Shown: in pieces, positions 24,807 through 41,817 of the stretch
Layout: every line of letters starts with the position of its first letter
Position numbering within the stretch: the stretch's first letter is position 1
NCBI GenBank assembly: GCA_012064415.1
Contig: SSNU01000055.1
Coordinates: 806,001 to 870,000 of the forward strand
DNA from: Gyrodactylus bullatarudis
Taxonomy: Eukaryota; Platyhelminthes; Monogenea; Gyrodactylidea; Gyrodactylidae
Direction of reading: 5' to 3'
Length of the DNA stretch: 64,000 bases
The notes under the pieces: model-generated
The model's input: only the letters and a program-made list of their open reading frames with translations
Database searches by the model: none
Told to the model about the DNA's origin: nothing
Translations under genes and position numbers: made by a program

Positions 24807-25064
24807 GTTTGTTCAAAAACTTCCTCGAATTTAAACAAGTCACTGACGATTGATGTAGTTAAATCAAGTATTTTATTATTCATAAATTTTTTCTGAGCAA
24901 AAATTTACCAGTTTTGTCAAAAAAATGATTAATAATTATTAACGGTTTTCACAAAATTCTTTTATTTTTCCCCTCAAGATTAATCTTTTGTTTTGTCAAT
25001 TCAGTATTTTAAATCATTTATTAAATTTCTTAAAAATATTTGCATTCAATTATTGAATTTCAAT
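24807..25064. promoter_or_regulatory. Shared divergent promoter region, PHB2 / kinesin light chain
   Basis: These 258 bp separate the start codons of two genes read in opposite directions, so they must hold both 5' UTRs and both promoters. The sequence is AT-rich and I see no clear TATA or other named element. Confidence 0.6.
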
Positions 25065-30231
<5,167 letters not shown>

Positions 30232-31419
30232 TGAATGAAAAATGCCTACATTCTTTGAGAAGAAAAAACAACTGTGATCCAAATTGATATATTTCATACA
30301 GAAGAGGTTACTTTAATTTTATTTTAGCTTGCATTTCTTTACTTTCACCCCAATTTCATATACATATATCCATTTTAATTACGTACGTTTTATTCATCAA
30401 ATGTTCATATAATATAGAGACATTTAATCCTGACGTTTCATTGGTCTGTCCAGAGGCAGCTAATTTCTATGCCTCTTTCTTTTGTTTACACTGCTAGAGT
30501 AACCTCTCTCCAATATATTGTATTATATGAAATGTTTTGTGTACAGAATTTCTTACCTTGTCTCATATTAAATTTTAATTTTCATATACATAATTATACA
30601 TTATAATGCAAGTAAATGTTTCAGAGTTGAACTATTATTATTCTCATCAAGTTGAAAATGTTTTATGGAAATATATAAATATGCATAACCAATCTTTATC
30701 CTTTCAGGTCCGAGTCTACTTAATGACTTCAGACATTGAATACATATTCAGAAATCAGAATGAATTATTTAGATTTTTCCTATCTACTTTCAAGCGATCG
30801 ACCAAGTGTAATCCCAAGATTTTTTTTAATATACAGTCAATAAACCAAGAGAATTTCAGCAATAGTAGAATGAAAAATCAGACGTAGAGTTTCATGATTC
30901 GTGGAATGATATGGTCTACTCGAAGATGTATAAGGCAATTTGGTACCCTCACACACATCCATGTATTTCACTCATAGTTTCACTTTTAGTTATCAGGATT
31001 TTTTTGGTCCCCTATATTTTGGGTTAAAAGAAGCAACCTTGACCTCTAAATAAATACGTACGGTGGTTCTGTCAGGAGAATATCAAAAAGAGTGCATTCC
31101 ATCTTAAATTTAGAAAGTTTATTCTTAAAAAAATTCATTTTAACAAATATAGGGATAGCGCTTAAAAATGAATTGAGTAATAATAATGGTAATAACGGCA
31201 TTTTCGATCAGATATTGGCTTTGAAAATTTAAAAATATGGGAATAAACTAACAACTGGAATTCGAGAAGCTGACATACATATATAACAGGGAAAATAATA
31301 ATTAATGGTTAGTGTGGTTAGCTTAAACTAATTTTTCAATGTCTTATTCTTAGTTTTGGTGGTGTGGATTAGACATTGAAGAAAATAATAATAATAGAGA
31401 GGATCTTTCTACCTGTTAA
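30232..31419. other. Convergent intergenic region between KLC and EMC2
   Basis: 3' sides of two converging genes. The 93-aa ORF at 30606-30887 has no family resemblance and sits in AT-rich sequence expected to be KLC 3' UTR or spacer. I see no RNA gene. Confidence 0.5.
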
Positions 31420-33433
31420 TCAGCGTGATTTTTGAGGTATCTTTTTCGATGATATTTGCTCATGATACATTCGTTTCCTATTGATTTTGTCGTAGTTTTC
31501 GTTTGAATCTGAAGACTCCTCGCCTCCAGACGACTCATCTTTACTTTCAGGGGTGAGTTTTTGTGATTCAGTCAACTCGTGAGTTTCATTCTTTTTCGCT
31601 AGCACCTTTTGGAAATGATTACGTAATTGTATTTCAGTCTGATCCTTGCCTGATTGAACATGAAACGTCTTGAGAGGTGGAGCAGGGCTGTTGAGACTCT
31701 TGAGAAATAATTTTTCCTTTGTTTTGAAATCATCTCGAAACTGAAAGAGAAAAATACATCATCATTAAGGCTTCTATTCTTAGTCTAGACAAAAGACCAT
31801 TTGAGCTTTAATGATCTAAAGAAAAGAGCTAGCACTAAACTAAATTAATGGTCCATCATCCATCCTACAACTGATTGTACATCAAATCAAAGACCTTGGA
31901 CTTTATTGGGATCACAGGCTGCGAATGACACCTCATATTAATGTGCTCTTGAATACTCTCAGGTACTCTTCTTACCTGATAACTAAATTTTTCATCTGGA
32001 ATTAATTAATCTTTCCCTTTTTTACTATGGATCTGCTCTTATTTTGAGAATATCGAGTGAAGCGACTAAGATTCCACCATTAATAGCAAGATTCTGATAG
32101 GAAATACGTGAAATTAAATCAACAGGTGAATACCTTGATACTTTTGTATTTTGTAATATTCTTTCAAATGAAAATTTCTAATCCAAAACTTTGTTTGAAA
32201 ATATCTCTTTGAATTTTAAATTTCAACTAAAATGGATTTATTTTGTGAATTATGCGCAATTATAACAGTTGAACGGTCATTTTCTATCATGGAAATTATT
32301 ACATGTCATACATAAATAACATTGCAAGGATTTAAAAATTATAAAACAGTACAATAATCATAATTGAATCTAGGAAATAAATTCGAAAAGACTTACATTT
32401 TGTCTTTGCTCTGCTTCGATTTCTGAAATTTTCTGCAAAACCCAAATCATGAGCCGATTATTAGGTTCCTTTTTATCTTTAAGGTTAACATCTAATCCAG
32501 TTTGATCACTTTTGCTTGTACTAGTGTAATTGGAGACGAGAGATTTCAACTCAGACGGACTAATCAAATGGTTCAAGGTCATAAATAGTCCATAGGCTGC
32601 TCTCAGACTGAGAGGATTCAGGATAAGAGCTTGGCAATAATAACTCTTGACTAATTCGTAATTCTCGTGACCTCCTTCAGTGTATTTAATCTAAAGAATA
32701 CTCATAAAATTAGTACAATATTAAAGTGACAAATTTTATTGCGAAACTAACCTCTGCATACTTGATAAAGTTGGAATAATTCTCAGGGCTAATCAGAATC
32801 AACTCCTCGCAACAAAAGGCAGCTCTTTTAAATTCACATTCGCCCAGGTAAAGGTGCATGAGCTCATTCCATGCTTCGGAGTCAACACAAAATCTTAAAA
32901 TGAAATAGATAAAACAAAGTTTACAGTTTAAGGAATTTGATAAGCTCTTCAATAGCTTCATTGGTCTTTCCCTGTGACTTGTAGACAGCTACAATTCTCT
33001 TTAGAGCTAGAGAATTGGACGGATCAATTTTTGCAAGAAGCTTATAGACCTCCAAGGCTTCATTAAAACTACTCTTGAACTCTAACAACATTCCATATAA
33101 TCTACAGACTCTGTTACTCTCTGGGAAATTTTCTTTTAACTTGATCAAACATTCCTAGATATTTATGAGAAAATTTAGAATTACCTTTGCAACTTCTTCA
33201 TTTCCACAATCTAATGCAGCAATAAAAACTTGCTCGTATATTTTCAAAACTAGCAAATAATTTTTAAAAACCTTACCACTATAACCAAAATTCAATGATG
33301 AAGAGCGGATATCTCGCCATATATCTAGAATGCGACGGCTGTTTCGGTTTTCACTTATTTTCAAGTCTTGTAATTCATCACAGAGCTCTAAAAATTATAA
33401 AGCAATCGTACTTGTAACAGAATTCATAATCAT
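31420..33433 (-). CDS. EMC2: ER membrane protein complex subunit 2 (TPR protein), with a possible acidic C-terminal extension
   Basis: EMC2 is the cytosolic TPR scaffold of the ER membrane complex, which inserts membrane proteins. Exons: 33433-33412, 33387-33277, 33249-33185, 33154-32925, 32893-32752, 32690-32397, 31740-31420. Diagnostic stretches are IYEQVFIAALDCGNEEVAK, FPESNRVCRLYGMLLE, VDSEAWNELMHLYL, AAFCCEELILISPENY and KYTEGGHENYELVKSYY. The first four introns are only 24, 27, 30 and 31 nt; all are GT-AG and keep the frame (the 27-nt one is also open, so could be exon). If the last donor is not used, translation stops at 32370 after 296 aa, almost the human length of 297. If it is spliced to the last exon (clean TTTCAG acceptor, same frame), the protein is 394 aa with a 107-residue tail rich in Glu, Ser and Lys that I do not recognise. 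Either both forms exist or the last exon belongs to another transcript. Confidence 0.92.
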
Positions 33434-33567
33434 TCGAATAATCAATCTATGACAACAAAACTCAAGTTTTATTTCATGTTTGGATAATTTGTTTCAAATA
33501 ACTTTTGCTTACATTTTGAACGTCACATAATTTCATACTTCCAGAATAACACATTTAATTAATCAAA
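33434..33567. promoter_or_regulatory. Shared divergent promoter region, EMC2 / ATP6V1A
   Basis: Only 134 bp lie between the EMC2 and V-ATPase A start codons, which are read in opposite directions. Both promoters and 5' UTRs must fit here or extend into the other gene. Confidence 0.6.
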
Positions 33568-36500
33568 ATGGAAAAACAATTTGGAAAGTTAAATATTGAA
33601 GAAAAGGAATCTCAATACGGTTATGTATACGCAGTCTCTGGTCCAGGTAAAATCTATTATTCCTTTTATTCTTTACTTTTTTAGTTGTCACTGCAACATC
33701 AATGTCTGGCTCAGCTATGTATGAATTAGTTCGTGTTGGCCATTCTGCTCTTGTCGGAGAAATCATTAAACTCGAAGGAGACATGGCAACTATTCAAGTA
33801 TACGAAGATACATCCGGTGTCACAGTTGGTGATCCAGTCTTGAAAACAGGAGCCGCATTGTCTGTAGAACTTGGTCCTGGTATTATGGAAAGCATTTTCG
33901 ATGGTATCCAACGTCCACTTGAAGATATCAATCAACTTACACAATCAATCTACATTCCAAAAGGTGTAAACATTCCCTCATTGGACGAGAAGAAAGAATG
34001 GGAATTTAATCCTTCAAAAGACTTTCAAATCGGAAGTCACATAACTGGCGGTGACATTTTTGGCATTGTCGAAGAAAATACTTTTGTTCAACATCGTCTT
34101 ATGATGAGTCCCAACATTCAGGGTGTCATCAAGTACATTGCTCCACCTGGAAATTATACAATCAAGGTATGTAAGAAATTGGATTGTTCAAAAATAATTA
34201 TTATTTCTCAAAATATTTCAACTTTACCTAATGTCTAATGGAAAATTATTATTTAGTCTCGCTCAAACTTTGATCTCTATTTTTGATTTGGAAAAAAAAA
34301 TTCATTCATCAAAATAATTTGAGTAGATAGTTTGTCAAGAAATATTAAAGAAAATTTATCCCCTAGGATAAAGTAATTGTAACAGAATATAATGATGTGG
34401 AAACTGAGCATTCTATGCGTCAGATATGGCCTGTTCGTACTCCTAGACCAGTAATTGAAAAATTACCCGGTAACTATCCCCTCTTGACTGGACAGAGAAT
34501 TCTCGATGCTCTATTTCCCTGTGTCCAAGGTGGTACAACTGCTATCCCAGGAGCTTTTGGTTGTGGTAAAACTGTCATCTCACAAGCTCTATCTAAATAT
34601 TCCAACTCTGACGTCATCGTCTATGTTGGCTGTGGGGAACGTGGCAATGAAATGTCTGAAGTCTTGAGAGATTTCCCCGAGTTGACTGTTGAAGTTGGCA
34701 ATCGCCAAGAATCAATCATGAAGAGGACAACTCTAGTCGCAAACACCTCCAATATGCCTGTCGCTGCTCGTGAAGCATCCATCTATACTGGAATTACACT
34801 TAGTGAATATTTTAGAGACATGGGCTACAATGTTAGTATGATGGCAGACTCCACTAGTCGTTGGGCTGAAGCACTGAGAGAAATTTCTGGTCGTCTAGCT
34901 GAAATGCCTGCCGATTCTGGATATCCTGCATACCTTGGAGCACGTCTAGCTAGGTGTGTTTAAACTCAGTCAGGAATAACGAAATTCCTAATTCTTTCCA
35001 TTCTCAACTTTAGTTTCTACGAGAGAGCCGGCAGAGTATCGTGTATTGGTCGACCTGCCAGAAATGGTTCAGTAACTATTGTCGGAGCTGTCTCTCCACC
35101 TGGTGGTGACTTTTCTGATCCTGTCACCAGTGCCACTCTTAGCATTGTCCAAGTATTCTGGGGTCTTGACAAGAGACTGGCTCAGCGTAAACATTTTCCT
35201 TCAGTTAATTGGCTCATCTCATACTCAAAGTATATGAGAGCCTTGGATGATTACTACGACACAAACTTCCCCGAATATGTTGCCTTGAGGACTAAATTCT
35301 CAGAGATCCTCCAGGAGGAAGAGGAGCTCAGCGAAATTGTCCAGTTGGTCGGCAAGGCCTCACTGGCCGAAAAAGACAAGGTGACTTTGGAAATTGCCAA
35401 AATCATCAAAGACGATTTCCTCCAACAAAACGGTTACTCTCCCTATGACAAGTAAATAATTTTCCTTCTAACAGGTGATGAGTTTGGTCATCTTTAGCTT
35501 TAGCTCTGCTGATAGTCTCATTGTAAAAGAAATATTACGATGCCTGAGAATATCCTGAGATTAAGTTCTATATGCCAATATTAAAATAAGGTACTAGTAA
35601 GATTTTGATTGGTCAGCCTTCCATAGGTAGTAACAGTTGTTGGTCAATGCATAAAAATAGATAGAAATATGGGTCCACTCACATGAGTCCTATACAAGTC
35701 AAACCAATCAAACTCTTTCTTGTACCCCATTGTAATATTGGCATGTAAAGACTGAAGAGTATGCCCGAGAATGAGCTCAGTCTCTTCATATTGTCAGACA
35801 TTGCCCTTCTTTTATAACTAATTTTGTTCTTATTTTCCAACAATTCGAAGCCAACCCTAAAACTCAAGATAAGTTTGTTTTCCAAAATCTTACTGATCGT
35901 ACTGATTTGACAAGTTGGTTTCTAGTTTAGTTTATTATAACACAGTCTTACATGGAAAAATTTTACAATAGAGTTTTCGAGTTATTCGGTATAAACTGAA
36001 AACCCGACTTGCAGTGCTTTGCCTTTGCCAATAGAGAGAAATAGGAATTAGATAGAAAGACAGAAATGACATCATCTTGTTCAGAAATAAATTGTTAACA
36101 AAAGAGTAGAAGAAAACTTTCCCTAGACTCTTCTAGTTTCTGAGCTATTTAAAGACAAAGTTGAAAAGTTCTCAACTTCAACTCAATTTTATGCCTATTT
36201 AAGCACCTTGTAGTAAAGAAATCTACCATAATTAGGATACTGTAGTCCTTAATATGTATCAAAAGCGTGAAAAACTTTTCGAAAATTAAGCTTCTGTAAA
36301 ATATTTTCATTGACAAATCTCTGTCAATCAGCGAAAAAATCTCTACAAAAGTGGAAAATATCAAAGAAAAAAAGCAAAGTCCGATCTGTAAGACTGTGTT
36401 ATTGAGATTAGAGTAAACTCAGACTCATTGAGAAAATAATTTCACTCTATTTTTTCAACCAATCAGCATGAAGTCAAAATATCGATTACATATAATAGAA

Positions 36501-37395
36501 TTACCAATACAGATATTTAGTTTGCCTAATAATAATATACATTTTAAAGGGCCAATCAGAGATGTTTAAAATTGGTTGTTGGCAAAGATACTTTAACCCT
36601 AGAAAATCGGAAATCGAAAAATCCCAGATATTGTAACGCCAAAAGATATAATAGCTTCAATCATTATTGATCATCAGATTGTTTTTTCTCCATCTCTCTG
36701 GTAATATTTGATCTTGGATCATTGATCAGTTGAGAGTAATACACAATAGCACAAAGGTTAACTAAAACAATTATACAGAATATACAGTTAATTTGTTGAT
36801 CTATTCTTTCAATTTAGTTTGCACTTTGGGTATATTCATGTTCTTTTAAACATTTTGAATAGGTTTTGTCCATTCTACAAGACTGTCGGCATGATGTGGA
36901 ACATTATTACATTCTACGAGCAGGCCCGTCAGATAATCGAAAAGTATGCCAATTCCGATACAAAGATCACCTGGAACATGATCCAGGAGGCAATGTCGGA
37001 AACTTTGTACGAATTGAGCTCAATGAAATTCAAAGATCCCAAAGCTGATGGTAAAGTAAGTTATATAGACTAAAATGAATTTCAAATTCACCAATACGTT
37101 TTTATTCATCTCTGATTTTTTACATGCTTAATTAAAGTGTAGAAAGAAGAAAGAGTTGAAAATCAATGGTTCATTTCTATGGAAGAGTTTAGATCTTCTT
37201 TCAAGATGAAGAATTTGTCTAGGATCTGTTGATGGATCCAAACGAGAGAAATTAAATTTTTTTAATATAAAAGAATATATCTACTTCAAAGTAACTCTGT
37301 GATAATTTATATTTTTACAGGAGAAAATTCAAAAATACTTTGAAGAATTAAATGAGCAGATTCTCTTGTCTTTCCGCAACATTGATGATATGTAA
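33568..37395 (+). CDS. ATP6V1A: V-type proton ATPase catalytic subunit A
   Basis: Catalytic, ATP-hydrolysing subunit of the V1 sector that drives proton pumping into lysosomes, endosomes and secretory vesicles. Six exons: 33568-33646, 33685-34166, 34367-34953, 35014-35451, 36863-37055, 37321-37395. The product is 617 aa, the same length as in human. In order: N-terminal beta barrel ([29 protein letters not shown]), the non-homologous insert, the Walker A loop GAFGCGKT at residues 249-256, [11 protein letters not shown] carrying the catalytic Glu, [19 protein letters not shown] (Walker B region), [16 protein letters not shown], and the C-terminal helical domain ([19 protein letters not shown]). 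All key residues are present. Introns are 38, 200, 60, 1411 and 265 nt. Confidence 0.99.
35452..36862. other. Large intron of ATP6V1A
   Basis: 1411 bp with no exon or known element that I can see. Short minus-strand ORFs at 35679-35885 and 36149-36364 look like chance. Confidence 0.6.
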
Positions 37396-38536
37396 AGAAA
37401 AATACATTCCACTAGAATGACAAAGGGACATATTTTCTACCAACTCCTGATTATTGTTGCCTACTTAGTTTTTGAGTAGGGAGTCGTATTACCCAATCAT
37501 AAAATAAACCAATTATAATTTACCAAATTTATCATCTGATTTGTGTGGAACTAGCGTCATTCCGAGCAACTTTATCTCTCTATCAAGTCAATGGAGTGTG
37601 TAGTATTGATATGATATTTAACCACACACTTCCCTAACAACAAAACTATGCATAATAAAAATGGGAAATAATTTTTGAGATCAAAATTATTACTATTACC
37701 AAATTAATTCTTTTTATCAATTCAACAACAACAACAACAAAAATGTGTTATTTATTGTTTTCAGCTCGATATTATTATTATATAAATGATCCTTATCGAT
37801 AATAATTATTATTACAAGTTATAATTTAGAAGTTATTTAAAGAAATACATCTAATTCACTGATTTCTTGGACTCAATGTTGTCTGCAAATTATAAATCAT
37901 GTTATATTTATCAATAAATCTATTATTTCAACTTTTGGGTTCAAAATACGCTGCCTTTTTCTTATAGTATCCGATACACTAAATATGGCGTCTTTTCCCA
38001 CCAAAATAATTTGAATTTCACCTGCATTTATAATCCAAAAACTTTTTATCAATAAATAAAAATTAGTTGACAAGTATAGATGATTTATCAATGAGACCTT
38101 TCATCTTAATCTGCATTGTTGAAACTTGTTAAAGAGTTTACTGGTGCCTTTCTATCACTTTTTAATGCCTTCCATAAAAGATTAGTGAATAAAAATAGTT
38201 TTTCAATAAATAATGACTGCTTGCTTAGATTTCCTCCAATTCTTGAATGAATAGCTTACAAATTTTACAATGAATTCAACTAAGGCGTAGTGTGTTGTGG
38301 TAAATCAAAACTATCATTCACTACTTACAAGGGTTCACTATACACTTGAGGAATGATAAATTCTCATATATAACGTATATTTTGAGTATAAAAAAGTATA
38401 TCTTGGTTGCAATTGAAAGAAATATATACAAAGAGTTCTCAATCATTATGTATAAATCTATAAATTCAACTTTCTACCACTCCTCCTCCTTCTTCTTCTT
38501 ATTCACAAAAGACAACGGAGAGAAAGTAAAACCTGA
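37396..38536. other. Intergenic region, ATP6V1A to SLC35F
   Basis: Holds the ATP6V1A polyadenylation signal, a (CAA)n run near 37725-37740, and ATT-rich microsatellite-like sequence at 37775-37815. No gene seen. The promoter of the SLC35F-type gene should lie in its right part. Confidence 0.5.
37503..37508 (+). terminator. Candidate polyadenylation signal of ATP6V1A
   Basis: AATAAA 107 bases after the stop codon, followed by T-rich sequence. Confidence 0.55.
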
Positions 38537-39574
38537 ATGAATAATTCTCAGGTGGATGAGAAACAAGAAAAAATAAGCAAGGCATGCAATCTAGCCATCA
38601 TGTTTCTTGTTGGCCAGACTTGCGCCTTCCTCGTGGCCTTGTCTAGTGTCTGTGTTACTCACTTGAAGAAATACAGCCTAGAATTACCCTTTTCTATGAA
38701 TCTAATTCCATTCTTATTCATTGGCCTATTCACAACACCATCGGCCGTTTATAGAATCTTTCACGAGCGAAATTTGAAAGAGTTTTGGACCTACTTCAAA
38801 AGTTATGGCTTTATCTATTTGATAATTGCCATTTGTGAAGTCTCGAATAATTGGGCCATCACTTCAGCTTACTATATGACGAATCTGGTCTCTGTCCAAT
38901 CACTCACCTCGTTTGCAGTATTCTCGGGGCTACTCTTGAGTCGTCTCATCTTTCGTCTCAAATATATTTACACTCACTATATTGGATTATTGATATGCAT
39001 TCTCGGTTACATTATGATGATAATTGCCGATTATAAGCACGGTTCTAGGACGGATAGGGAAACATCCCCAACCAATAAACATTATATATTCTCACAAAAA
39101 GCGGACATAATCATTGGAGATTTGTTGACAATCTTTGGGTCCGTTTGTTATGGAATTTCATTGACTCTTCAAGAGTTCATCATTCGAAAGGATGGCTTCA
39201 TTGTTAACTTGGGTACGTATTCCCTCATGGCCTGTATCACAATGGTTCCCTTTATAGTTGGATTCGAGAGAACAGAAATTTATTTAGCCGTCAAGAATGT
39301 TGAATTTTATCCAGGCTCAGTTGGTTGGGCCTTCTTCTCCTATGCCGCCATTATCGTTGCTATATCAATTTTGGTCAATTTCTTCCTCAACCGTTGGAAT
39401 TCAGTGTACTTGAACTTGAGTCTGTTGACAACAAACTTCTATGCTCTCATAATGGCCACTCTGATATTCCATGAAAAGTTCACGCCGCTGTACTTTTTTT
39501 CATTCTGCATAATTGCCTTTGGCTGTATCATTTTTAGCCTAGTTAAGCCAGAAAAGAAAAGTGTTGAGAAATAA
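38537..39574 (+). CDS. SLC35F: SLC35F1/F2-type membrane transporter
   Basis: Member of the drug/metabolite transporter superfamily; SLC35F proteins are multi-pass carriers with poorly known substrates. The frame gives 345 aa in one exon with about ten hydrophobic segments. Family features: an N-terminal GQTCAFLVALSSV segment like the GQ motif of SLC35F, EVSNNWAITSAYYMTNLVSV followed by LTSFAVFSGLLLSRL (the second and third conserved blocks), IIGDLLTIFGSVCYGIS (start of the second half), and LNLSLLTTNFYALIMATLIF near the end. The Lys-rich C-terminus is cytosolic by analogy. It is clearly diverged from vertebrate members, so the exact subfamily is not certain. Confidence 0.85.
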   Translation: MNNSQVDEKQEKISKACNLAIMFLVGQTCAFLVALSSVCVTHLKKYSLELPFSMNLIPFLFIGLFTTPSAVYRIFHERNLKEFWTYFKSYGFIYLIIAICEVSNNWAITSAYYMTNLVSVQSLTSFAVFSGLLLSRLIFRLKYIYTHYIGLLICILGYIMMIIADYKHGSRTDRETSPTNKHYIFSQKADIIIGDLLTIFGSVCYGISLTLQEFIIRKDGFIVNLGTYSLMACITMVPFIVGFERTEIYLAVKNVEFYPGSVGWAFFSYAAIIVAISILVNFFLNRWNSVYLNLSLLTTNFYALIMATLIFHEKFTPLYFFSFCIIAFGCIIFSLVKPEKKSVEK

Positions 39575-40055
39575 GACCATCCATATCTATCCGGCGGTCA
39601 ATGTTACAGCAGTTTTTGTGTGTTTTTACGCTCCAAAACTCTGTCCCGTCATTTTTAAAAGAAAGACACTTAACGAACATTTAACCTGTATGTATGAATG
39701 CCAGATTCTTTCATGAACATGAAAAATATTACTTTTTGTACAACAGAGAATTAGATCAATATGTTTTATGCCACAAAAAACTTGTCTTTTCTATCAAGAA
39801 AATAATAACTCTTTTACGAGGAAATATGTATGTTTAGATTCTAGTATTAGACCATACAAATTAAAATATCATTCAATGCTACTTTGTTTGAGATATTTGT
39901 CTGTAATCGAAATATGGAAGTAATCGTTTAAAATGAGGACAAAGTATGATCGATAAGCATGATATCGAAGGCGATTAGATACAGTTATTTTTTCAAGGTA
40001 GAAAGTAGGCCCCTAAGCCCTACATGTTTTTATGAAAAAAGGTTCAAAATTATTT
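39575..40055. other. 3' flank of the SLC35F gene
   Basis: No gene or repeat recognised; probably 3' UTR and spacer. Confidence 0.5.
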
Positions 40056-40768
40056 TTTCACAAACAAAATTTAGAAAATATATTTCAAAAATTTCTTAAT
40101 GGGATTCAGAGAAATTTTCTAATACATGGGGGGGGGACAAAACTCTTCATTAATGTTAATAATTCAAGTCCTAAATCCCCGAAAAGTATGCTGTCTATCT
40201 CACCAAGTCAATTGAAGATCTCGGCATCTCTTATGACCAAAATCTATCGTTTATTCCTCATATAAAATTGGTTAAAAGAAATTCTAATTTTGCCATCCTC
40301 TCTATGAAAAGCCTTATTAAATCTAAAGACCTATGTCTCCTGCTTTTCAAACAAGTTATTCTACCCAATTTCGATTACGCATCCGGTCTCATAAGAAATC
40401 TCTCTGCTAAAGTTACTTTTGAACTTGAAAAAATTCAAAGAAGGTTTCTCCGCTCCAACCTTGGCCCTCTATCTAACAGATTACTTTTATCTAAAGCCCA
40501 ACTCTTTCCATTGTGGTTACGCAGGCTTTCATTTTCAATCTCCCTCCAAACTCAAACTAGGGAGGACTCGCTATCTCCACATTACACCAGGAATCATATC
40601 AAATTCACCTCTCTGATTACGAACACCAAATGCCTACATTATCACAAAATTGATATTTTTTGTCTCACTGGACTCCAAATCAGAATTATTTGCGCCTTTC
40701 TATTCATGTTGATCCTAGATTCTTCAGATTTAAACTCCAATTACTTCGAAAAAACTATTTACTAATTG
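40056..40768 (+). mobile_element. Non-LTR retrotransposon 3' fragment (RT thumb region)
   Basis: From 40175 one frame reads EKYAVYLTKSIEDLGISYDQ, a typical block of CR1/Jockey-like reverse transcriptases just after the palm. It continues in the same frame through 40268-40765 with LLFKQVILPNFDYASGLI and FELEKIQRRFLR, also typical. A frameshifted piece of the preceding region can be read at 40056-40170. Everything upstream is missing, as expected for a 5'-truncated insertion that has decayed. Confidence 0.8.
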
Positions 40769-40894
40769 TGATTTATTATTTATGCATTACGATTCATTCT
40801 ATCAACTTTGATCTATATATATTTTTTAAGAAAACCTTTCTATCGAAAAAAATTATAATTAATTCTAATCCATACGAACTAGACTATAATATAC

Positions 40895-41629
40895 AGCTAT
40901 TCTCGATGAATTTGGGAATTCATGATTTTTTCATCAAGGTATCGAAAATTTTGAAAGATTTTTTGGTAACTGATTCAAAATGTACACTTTTACTGAATTG
41001 AGAAAAAAAAATTTGGAAAAAAGTTTTTTTTGGAAAATTTTAGAGAAATTTATAAAATTCGAGATGGCGCGATTTTTAATTTTTTTAAACTTTGAGTTGA
41101 AAATTTTTGTTGATTTCAAGGTCTGAGAGGAATCAAACGTTATTTTTCAGGATCATCATTAGACAAAGAAAATATTTACTCTTATTCATTTTTTTGAAAA
41201 AACACACTATTTACGTGCGAAAGTCCACTTCCTATTTTTCGATCATTTTTACTGCTTGGAAAATGTTAAAATAGGGTGATCCAAGATCATTTCAAAATGA
41301 CGGGTTTTTACAAAAAAATGAATAAGAGTAAATATTTTCTTTGTCTAATGATGATCCTGAAAAATAACGTTTGATTCCTCTCAGACCTTGAAATCAACAA
41401 AAATTTTCAACTCAAAGTTTAAAAAAATTAAAAAATCGCGCCATCTCGAAATTTAAAATTTCTCTAAAAATTTCCAAAAAAAACTTTTTTCCAAATTTTT
41501 TTTCCTCAATTCAGTAAAAGTGTACATTTTGAATCAGTTACCAAAAAATCTTTCAAAATTTTCGATACCTTGATGGAAAAATGAGATTTTTGTAAAAATC
41601 ATGAATTCCCAAATTCATCGAGAATAGCT
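40895..41629. repeat. Long foldback (inverted-repeat) element
   Basis: The left arm 40895-41196 and right arm 41311-41629 are nearly identical reverse complements of about 300 bp, separated by a 114-bp centre. Outer ends: AGCTATTCTCGATGAATTTG and its complement ending at 41629. Inner ends: ACTCTTATTCATTTTTTTG and its complement at 41311. No coding capacity. It sits between the convergent SLC35F and CAT genes, so read-through from either side would form a long hairpin RNA. Diverged relatives are at 3366, 21560, 49327, 59409 and possibly 62590. Confidence 0.92.
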
Positions 41630-41817
41630 TTATATTCAATAATAACATCTTTGTACATAAATTTACAGTCATCATAAAGATTGATATGTTTCAAATTGGG
41701 CGTGATAAAAATGAAATAATACAATTATAGTTCCTATAATAATATTCAAATAAATCTAAAAATAAGGGGAGAATTTGGCAATTTTAATTGTACTCAATAG
41801 AAAGACGTTTTGCAGGG

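Noticed and set aside
30606..30887. 93-aa plus-strand ORF after KLC
   Set aside because: No similarity, AT-rich; KLC already ends with its own stop and a complete TPR region.
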